A stretch of DNA of 64,000 nt from Marvania coccoides (Eukaryota > Chlorophyta > Trebouxiophyceae > Chlorellales > Chlorellaceae). The stretch lies in the NCBI GenBank assembly GCA_963854735.1, contig OY978103.1:1116001-1180000 (forward strand), read 5' to 3'. The position numbers and the translations under genes were made by a program. The notes beneath the pieces are model-generated. The model was not told the DNA's origin, made no database searches, and worked only from the letters and a program-made list of their open reading frames with translations. Below, in pieces: positions 57,301-64,000 of this stretch; position 1 is the first letter of the stretch, and each line of letters begins with the position of its first letter.

Positions 57301-57573
57301 GCCGTGGCGGTCCCACTGAACGCCTCGGTAGCGGGAAGCACGGGCCTCTGTGGGCGCCCTGCGGCGAGCCTGCGGGGCGCTGCTGCGGTGGGCCTGCGAC
57401 TCCGCGCCCACGCTCATCGTTTTGCTCATCGGGCAGGCAGGGGTGGAGCCGTTTGCCTCGTCGTCATGGAGCGGGGGATTGGGGAGAGGGTGAGGCACAG
57501 AGCCCGCGGTGGTGGGAGGGCTCAAGAACTGGTGGTGGCTGCCTGGCGTGGACTCGTTCTGAACGGTGGCCAT
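54308..57573 (-). CDS. AP2-family transcription factor with four AP2-like modules
   Basis: Two exons (57573-55460, 55322-54308), 1,042 aa. Module 1 (about 80-140) is a clear AP2 domain: ASRYRGVQWDRHGYRWRARI, HIGYFETEEEAAMAWDLAVL. Module 2 (about 170-235) has GYRGVLPHDGGTFRAVVS and VGVFKTAEEAARAHDCATI. Modules 3 and 4 (about 505-560 and 600-660) are more divergent: GKYHATLQMDLGSFSNYDEA and GTFLASLDVGGKAYELGPFA. Long Gln and Ala tracts separate them, and exon 2 is almost entirely Gln-rich with a MERLQSQLSDLQAQAAQHMQ coil. AP2 domains bind DNA in plants and algae; modules 1 and 2 are the likely DNA-binding pair. The start MATVQN was chosen because upstream sequence has no in-frame ATG. Confidence 0.87.
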
Positions 57574-58608
57574 CGTGGGCGGCTGCAAAAGGGGGACGCG
57601 AGATGTTCATAAAGCCACGACTGTGGGGTTTGTTGTTGGACGGCTCGAGGCGAAAGAACCGAGCTTTACGGGGTGCAAACATGATGAAATGTGCATTGTT
57701 ATACTCACTAGGCCGCGTCACCAGGTAGAGCTTGGTTTTAAAAGATCAGAAGGATGAGTTCGAGCGGGCACCCATATCTCAAACACGCTGACCCGCGGGA
57801 TCCAAATGGATGGTGTTATATTTGGTTATACAACAGGCCAAAGGAGGGCCCACTGTCTCCTGGTCACACGCTTATACGGGATGTGGAAGCAAAATGATTT
57901 TAAAAAGGGGGGAAACAGGGGATTGCGGGGAATGGGCGTTGTGGGTTCCAAGCAATTGAATATCACAAGCTAAGTGTGGCGATAAAAACAATTATAGAGC
58001 CGAGCGTTCACGTCGTATTTTTTTTCCCTCCTTTTTTCTTCTATTTTTTTTTGCAGCTTAAGGGCAGAGGGGGAAGCAGCCTGAAAGCAGCCGCTCCTTT
58101 TTTTGTTTATTTCAAGGAAAGACGCTGTATGCGAAGCGATGTATCACAGATCTAATAATGCTCATGCGTACATGCAGCAGCAGAGTTGCGAGTTTTATAG
58201 CATGGCCGCCCTTCATCCCCCCCGCCTCTAAACCATCATTTTTGCCGCTTGGAAGCACTTGCCTTGGCATGCATGGAAACTCACAGTGTCCGTAGCTGCC
58301 ATTTGCCTTGTTTTATGAGCAAATACGAGCGAAAACAGAGTTTAGACGAGGTTCCTGAAGAGGCGTGGAAATCCTGCAAATTGCCAAGCAAGGAGATGGC
58401 GCATCAATCAGCATTCCGCAGGTGTTCATGCAGTGCAGCATGTGAAGACATGCCAGGGGTCATACCTAGTGGCCTCCGGAGACCTAGTGCCACTAGTAGT
58501 GGGAATGTAATGCTGTGTGGAGCACAGCACGCACCCCTCCTCCGAAATAGGCTCGTTTTAAAAATACCCTTGTTATTTTCATTTCTTGTTCGATTTTTCC
58601 AAAACAAA
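57574..58608. other. Divergent promoter region
   Basis: 1,035 bp between the AP2 gene start and the next plus-strand gene. The first about 150 bp, GC-rich, is probably the AP2 gene leader. The rest is mixed with long T runs (58018-58051). Open frames such as 58249-58683 run through the next gene's start in another frame and are not supported. Confidence 0.5.
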
Positions 58609-59648
58609 ATGGCTGTTCGTGTCGCTTCTGAGAATTTTGCCAGGCTGGCTCCCAGCTTTAAGGTGCGGGACTTTTTTTCGTGATGAAAAACTCCGAAACC
58701 ACTTTAGGTGCACCGTTCTCTGTCGGAATGCATTTTAACGCTGCGGTTTGGTGTCCACAGGTCATTATTGAGCTCCCTAAACAGTATGTCCCCCTCAGGA
58801 GCGACACTCTGCCTCCTCTAGATGTGAACTTCACTAGCCAGCTCGAGAAGGAGCGCAAGAGCAGCGCACCGGTCAAGAACAAGGTCAGATACTCATTTTA
58901 TTGCTTGAATCGCGCCCCCTCAGCGGCCGTACTCCCCGGGTGGGCGGCGTTTTCGCTAGATTTTCAGTTTCGGAATATCTAGCATCGTTGTTCTCGGGGG
59001 TTTTTTCACACCCTCCCGCTCTTCTGCAGAGCTTCAAGCTGCACGTGGGCGGTAATTTGAGCATCCCCACCCCCGACGCCAAGGCCCGCCCTGCGTACTC
59101 TCACCCCGAGGCTGCCACCACTCCTCAGATGCACGACCCCTTTGAGGGCCTGCCCTTCCGCAACTTTGCGGAGCGCATGGGCGAGAAAATCATGCCCACT
59201 CTCAGCGCCGCTCGCGAGGACCAACGCCGCACCATGCGCGACAACCGCCTGGCTGCCGAGACGGCCGAGCCCATCGTGCCTACCGTGCCGCACGTGCTGC
59301 CCTTCACCCGCTGGGTGGCTAACAGGTAATCATTTTATTTTTTATTCATGGCGTAATTTTCTGTCAGTTGCTATAACCTGCCGAATAGTCTCCCCCACAT
59401 TTTTTTATTTTACGACCACTTCCCTCCATTTGCACACCTGTTTTTGCAGCCAAAGCATGCGCAGCACCTTTGTCGCCGAGGCTCCCGCCTCCCGGAAGAA
59501 AGCCCGCCTCAGTTGGTACCACCCTGACGACACCATGGTTCCCCGGGACTGGCTGCATGGAGGACTCCTGGCAGACCTCAAGTACTACAACCCATTCAAC
59601 CTCCTGGGCAGCAGCGCCACCAGTAACACCAGCGCCACCACTGCCTGA
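58609..59648 (+). CDS. Unrecognised protein, 223 aa
   Basis: Four exons: 58609-58662, 58761-58883, 59030-59325, 59450-59648. The N-terminus MAVRVASENFARLAPSFK is a short amphipathic basic helix, as in many mitochondrial proteins. It is followed by VIIELPKQYVPLRSDTLPPL, then DPFEGLPFRNFAERMGEKIM and HVLPFTRWVANS, ending LKYYNPFNLLGSSAT. It has no transmembrane segment and no catalytic motif. Even exon phasing and strong codon bias mark it as a real gene. A mitochondrial structural subunit is plausible from composition only. Confidence 0.7.
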
Positions 59649-60631
59649 ATGCAGCAAAAATGAAAATTTATGAATGAATACGTCCTGTAAAGGGCGACTG
59701 GTGGCGGGCTGATGTCTTTCTTTTTTCTTCCTTTCTACCCGGGTTACTGGCTGCGAGCGGCGATGGTGATGCGATGTTTTCCGCCTCGTTTTGGGCGGGT
59801 GTTGGTGCGATATGCCCGTTTGAAGACGGGCGATGATTTTTCAAAAATTTTGATACAAGTATACAACAAATTTTCCCTTGATTTCCCCTCATTTTTCACT
59901 GTGCTTTTTTTTTGTGGGCCATGCTCCCACCCAGTCGCCATTTTTCTTTCGGCGTTTTTTCCAACGAATGTGTTATTGCTTTTACCAACAACGTTTCCTC
60001 TCATGATGTTTTTCTACCTGATACATACACCGGTTTTCCCTGTGATTCTGATTTGCCCAAGGGTCACACTTTCCAATTTTGATTTACCCCGCTAGCCCCG
60101 TTTTCCTTTTCTTTGGGGCGGCATTGTTCGAGTCGAGTTTTGTTCTCGCCCTGCTTTTTTTTCTCAGTCTGCTGACTGTTTTCCCAGCTCCTTTGATGAG
60201 GGGCTGCGCCCAAATTTTCCTCAGTGGCAGGCAGCCTTTTTTTCTGCACTCACTGTCGTGTGATGTGATATGGTGATAAGTGATGAAGTTTTGACGATAC
60301 TGAAGTTTTGAAAAAATGTTTTTTTTTGGTTCGCCGCATGTTTCCTCGTGTGAGAGACCCCTTACTTTTCCTTTTTAAGATAGATGCCCCCCTTTTGTCC
60401 CTCTTTGTGCTTTTGAATTCTAATTTTTGTACATTTTTGTTTAGTGGCCGTGACGGCCTCTTGTCTTTATATGTAGCGAAAAAATGAAAGATATAGATAT
60501 ACTGTAACCGTGAAACCTCTTAATCTCGACGCTGAATCAGTCCTGCGCATGTTTTACTGCTGCACGCACGAAAAAAAAAAAAAAGTGCTGGGGAAGAAAA
60601 TTGACGCACACAGTGATTTCTATACTAAATA
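59649..60631. other. T-rich intergenic region
   Basis: 983 bp between convergent genes. From about 59700 to 60480 the plus strand is markedly T-rich and A-poor, with many CTTTT blocks but no gene-like frame. It may be an extended 3-prime UTR of the 59.6-kb gene. An A run lies at 60571-60584. Confidence 0.5.
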
Positions 60632-61974
60632 TCACAAGCCAAATCCGGAAGACGAGCGCTGCTGCACGGGCGGCGGGGGCACAGGCTGCTGCGGCTTATC
60701 AAACATTGCCAAAATGTCGTCGTGGCTGAGCCCTCCCTTGATGTGCATGCTGCCGCTGCTGCTGCTGGCGGTCCGCATGGGGTTGAGGCCTCCTCCATTG
60801 CTGCCCAGCGTGGGGGCGGGCGAAGGAGCCATGGCAGCGGGCACAGCGGTCATAGACACAAAAAGCGGTTGCATGGCCGGTGCTGTAGAAGCAGTTAACT
60901 GCTGCTGCTGCTGCTGCTGCTGCTGCATGGTGGAGGGAGTCACAGGGCTGAAGATTGACGTCAGCGGCATGGCGGCCATGCTGGCGGAGCTAGAGGAGGC
61001 TCTGCTGGCCCTGGACTCTGTCCTCTCTATCTCGGCAAATGGATCCATTGCAGCAGGCGCAGTAGGTGCCGCAGCAGCGGAGAAGGCGCCTCCGTTGACA
61101 GCGCCGGTGTTGTTAGGGGGAGGGTGGGCAGCGAAGGGGTCCCACGCCGCTGCAGTGGAAGCCGCAGCGGGGGCAGCAGCGGCAGCTGCCGGCGCTGGGG
61201 CCGAGTCGTCGTCTAGACTCAGGAGATCAAAGTGCTGCACGGGGGCACTGGGGGGCGGCGGCGGCTCCGCCGCCGCCGCCGCTGCAGCAGACGCAGGCCG
61301 AGCAGCTGGCTTTGCCGCTTCCTGCGCCGCCGCCAGCACTGCCGCTGCGCTGCCGGCCTCTAGCTGCCTCAGGAACGGGTGGGTCTGGTAGTTTTCGTTG
61401 CTGGGGGGTTCGCTGTACCCTTTGGCTGCGTAGAGGCGGTGCACGTACTTGTCTGTGATGAAAATTCGCAGCGCTGCCATGTCCGCTTCTGCCGGCCGAC
61501 GAAAGTCTCTAGGCAGGTTATCCTCCCAGTAGGCGTTGCCCCTGACGTTGCCCATGGCCTGCACGAACGCCACCTGCTCTGGCAGCCACGTGTCCTGCGG
61601 GAAAGGGCAAAACAAGAGTGAAAACACGAGGAGAGCGCGCAGGGAGAAAAAGTGGGCAAGAACGCTGTGGAAAGCTCACCAGGTTTGTGGAGCGAACTTT
61701 GGAGTTGTGGACGCCCAGGCTGCGGTGGATGCCTGCGTGGTTGGAAGAGGGAGAGATGAGAAAAAAGGCAGGAGTGGTGGAAGAAAAAAAATGAAGTGTT
61801 ACCTGAACAGTTGAGGCACACGAACACGCCGAGGTTCACGCTGGCCCAAGAAGGGCCTCGGGAGTGGCAGTCAGCGCACCGACGGTTGCCCTCCTCGCGC
61901 AGGAGAGCCGTGAGGACTTGTCTATGATGTTCATTTTGCAAGGAGCTCACTGAAGATTTCTCGTTTCGCACCAT
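60632..61974 (-). CDS. ArfGAP domain protein (AGD/SMAP type)
   Basis: Three exons (61974-61803, 61732-61680, 61594-60632), 395 aa. The ArfGAP zinc finger is complete: CADCHSRGPSWASVNLGVFV, CLNCSG, spliced to IHRSLGVHNSKVRSTNL and DTWLPEQVAFVQAMGN. The Cys4 ligands and the catalytic Arg in HRSLG are present. The tail has the NAYWEDNLPRDFRRP and DKYVHRLYA elements of SMAP/AGD proteins, then a long Ala/Pro/Gln-rich region. It stimulates GTP hydrolysis on Arf GTPases in vesicle traffic. It is tail-to-tail with the 58.6-kb gene. Confidence 0.93.
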
Positions 61975-62264
61975 CGAGGCAACGCAGCGATGGCTGGATA
62001 CGAATTGAATGCGTTATGAGTGGCGAATTGGGAGCCACGCGATTTATATTTTGGGTGATCAAAAAAATGAAAAGCGTTAAATAACTTTTTGCAAAGTGGG
62101 TCTCGGTGCTCCTCACAGCCACAGATCAAGTATTAAATAATTTCAAAATCGCAAATCCTTTTTGTTTTGTCAGCTCAATCTCGCAAAGTGGTCAAATCAA
62201 GCTCAACCCCAAGCTGCTGACCACACTTTTCATTTCCATTTTTGTTTTAAATAGTAATTCAAAG

Positions 62265-62889
62265 ATGCAGTCGTTGTCTTCTCGCGTGCCCGTGGGCGTC
62301 CCGACTGTCGGGGTGCGCAGATGCCAAGGAATTTCATCTCGGCCCAGGCTCGTGGTGCGCGCTGAGGAGCCCAAGGTCATTCGCGAGTACAGGGAGGGAG
62401 ATGACAACATCACCAAGCCCTCCAAGAACCCCTCTTCGGCCTACATTGACGAGCTCCCAGAGGTAACTAATTCCCCGTCACCGATGGTCTTTCTCCTCTC
62501 ACCACGTCCAAGTAAACTGAACAAAAACTGCCCACATGCATCTGCAGGTCCCCCGCACCGAGATGTCTGCAGAAATGAAGGCTAGGCTGCGTCAGGAGTA
62601 CTACAGCCTTGGTGGTTCTCCCAACAAGGCAAGTTTTTCTCCTTTTCAACTGTGTTGGCCATGCACCAGCGGCTGGCATGCTCGCCATTTGGTGCCAGAA
62701 ATCGACCTCTAACAATGCACCACACCATGCTGCTCTGGTTCCTTTTTAAACCATAACTTCTCGTGTGTCTAATTTTTAAACCTCTCTCTCTTGTCTTTTA
62801 TGCAGCCCATGGGTGCCAACTGGTTCTTGTACATTGCGCTGTTTATTGGGGGCCTGGCCGTCCTGTCTGCGGCGCTTGGCTACATTTAA
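62265..62889 (+). CDS. ssl1498-like thylakoid membrane protein
   Basis: Three exons (62265-62462, 62548-62628, 62806-62889), 120 aa. A transit peptide (MQSLSSRVPVGVPTVGVRRC) precedes the mature region VIREYREGDDNITKPSKN. The conserved block EMKARLRQEYYSLGGSPNK precedes PMGANWFLYIALFIGGLAVL, a single C-terminal transmembrane helix. This order matches the ssl1498 family of cyanobacterial and plastid one-helix proteins of unknown detailed function. The second intron uses a GC donor (AAG|GCAAGT). Family assignment is by eye. Confidence 0.65.
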
Positions 62890-63237
62890 ATGCTGAAATA
62901 ATCAGTCTAATACAAAAAGAAAGAGACGGCAGTCACAAGGCATTTTTGTTGAGAAGAGTATATGATATTTTGAATTTACACATGGCTTTTTCCTTTGAAT
63001 GATCGAGCTGAACATTTTTATTTCATATTGAGATGACAAACCATGCAAATGTAACTCATTTTTTTTATAACTTCCAGCCAGCTTATTCCACACGTTTTTC
63101 ACTCTGGCCTGGCGACGAGAACAGCCCTGTTTTTTGAACGCGTTTTTAAAGACACTTCACGTCGTGATCTAGGCGATTCGCGTCAATTTATTTACACGAT
63201 CTACGGCAACCAGCTGGGGCATACTTTTTGTCATTGA
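62890..63237. other. Intergenic region
   Basis: 348 bp between the ssl1498-like stop and the glutaredoxin start. AT-rich, no coding signal, no element recognised beyond the presumed glutaredoxin promoter. Confidence 0.5.
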
Positions 63238-63717
63238 ATGGGATTAACTGCCACAAAGTTGGCAAATCCAGCAGCAATGTCTTCTGCGAAACAGATCGTT
63301 GATTCCACTCTAAAAGGGCACCGGGTGGTTGTTTTCTCCAAGAGCTACTGCCCATATTGCACAAAAGCGAAGCGGGCACTGGGCTCGGTGCTGCCGAAGG
63401 ACAAGATTTTTGTAATTGAGTTGGAAAACTTGCCCAACTGCGATGACATTCAATCCTACCTGGGGCAGCTCACCGGCGGACGCTCTGTCCCCCGTGTGTT
63501 CATCGACGGCGTGTTCATCGGGTGAGGAGTAGCCAGGCCAACTGCTTACGATCCACCGCCTCTGCTCACGTCGTTCTTTTTTAAAGCGCGTTTCCCACCT
63601 CTAACGACGATTTCCTCCCTCATCTGCTTTCTTTTTTGTAGCGGCGGCGACGACACCGATGCTCTGGTGCGCAACGGCAAGATGGAAGTGATGCTGAAAG
63701 AGAAGGCCATCCTCTGA
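63238..63717 (+). CDS. GRX: Class I (CPYC) glutaredoxin
   Basis: Two exons (63238-63521, 63642-63717), 119 aa. The active site CPYC lies in VVFSKSYCPYCTKAKRALG. The glutathione-binding elements are SVPRVFIDGVFIG (cis-Pro) and GGDDTDALVRNGKM. It reduces disulfides and deglutathionylates proteins using glutathione. The upstream Met (MGLTATKLANPAAMSSA) gives a 13-residue leader before a second Met at the usual domain start; either could be used. The leader is too short and neutral to assert organelle targeting. Confidence 0.95.
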
Positions 63718-63913
63718 AACTGACAATACACGACCTAAATACCATTTTCGATAGTAGTCGTAGTCTCTCACCATTCTTTTCCTCATTCATTTTTTTCACA
63801 ACCATTAAATTCTCTTCTCTCCCCCGATTGTACAAAACATAATGATGTAAAGCTGCGAAGTTGTTACAAACATACAATACGTGCGTACACACTTGAATCA
63901 ATGGCACACGCAA

Positions 63914-64000
63914 TCATTTCTTTGCGCCAGCCATCAGCTGCCAAAGCAGGTCTGCGTCTCCCGCTTCTTCCTCCTCCTTCGCTGCCCCGATGCCGTTCAC
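63914..64000 (-). CDS. C-terminal fragment of an unidentified protein
   Basis: An open minus-strand frame enters from the right edge and ends at TGA 63916-63914, giving at least 28 residues. It is acidic, then ends ADLLWQLMAGAKK. It has the codon bias of genes here but is too short to identify. The adjoining gap to the glutaredoxin stop (196 bp) would hold both 3-prime ends. Confidence 0.5.
   Translation of the reverse strand: MNGIGAAKEEEEAGDADLLWQLMAGAKK

Noticed and set aside
58249..58683. Plus-strand frame of 144 codons running into the 58.6-kb gene
   Set aside because: It lacks any recognisable domain and conflicts with the well-phased four-exon model starting at 58609.
1..64000. tRNA genes and CRISPR arrays
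   Set aside because: No convincing cloverleaf with A and B boxes, and no regularly spaced direct repeats, were found by eye. The closest B-box-like matches (near 18273 and 46265) lack a matching A box.

Overview
This window is nuclear DNA from a photosynthetic eukaryote, most likely a chlorophyte green alga. The exons are GC-rich and split by about 65 short AT-rich spliceosomal introns. The gene set is green-lineage: two SnRK2-type kinases, a UDP-arabinopyranose mutase/RGP, a plastid fibrillin, an ABCI12-like chloroplast protein, an ssl1498-like thylakoid protein, a BIN4-like topoisomerase VI subunit and a multi-AP2 factor. Homopolymeric Ala, Gln and acidic tracts are common. The class cannot be fixed from the sequence.

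Layout. 0-13.2 kb: C-terminal end of an unknown gene, MYSM1-like histone H2A deubiquitinase (+), OST3/OST6 (-), AANAT-type acetyltransferase (-), ESF1 ribosome-biogenesis protein (+), RGP/UAM (+), SWIM zinc-finger protein (-). 13.36-20.80 kb: a complete KDZ-superfamily DNA transposon of 7,441 bp with perfect 70-bp terminal inverted repeats and a 7-bp target duplication (taaattt). It carries a KDZ transposase (+) and a convergent intron-rich second gene (-) with a Peptidase_S74/intramolecular-chaperone-like motif. It sits inside what was a promoter region of about 270 bp shared by the SWIM gene and a divergent ubiquitin-like/RING gene. 20.9-33.97 kb: UBL-RING protein (+), SWP73/BAF60 (-), oligopeptidase B-like peptidase (+), a small unknown ORF (-), a polytopic membrane protein (-), BIN4-like protein (+). 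34-45 kb: RNA polymerase III subunit RPC7 (-), fibrillin with membrane tail (-), ABCI12-like (+), two tandem SnRK2 kinases (+). 45-51 kb: a truncated paralogue, a GC-rich hairpin-rich stretch without a convincing ORF, orphan exons, and the large CCCH zinc-finger parent gene (-). 51.6-64 kb: small conserved-looking protein (-), DnaJ-type Cys-rich protein (+), four-AP2 transcription factor (-), an unrecognised soluble protein (+), ArfGAP (-), ssl1498-like thylakoid protein (+), class I glutaredoxin (+), and the C-terminal end of a further gene (-).

Most genes are unrelated housekeeping loci and form no pathway. Chromatin and transcription functions recur (MYSM1-like, SWP73, RPC7, BIN4-like, AP2), as do plastid proteins (fibrillin, ABCI12, ssl1498-like). 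Exon boundaries were read by eye from GT/GC-AG sites and reading-frame continuity; none is backed by transcript data.
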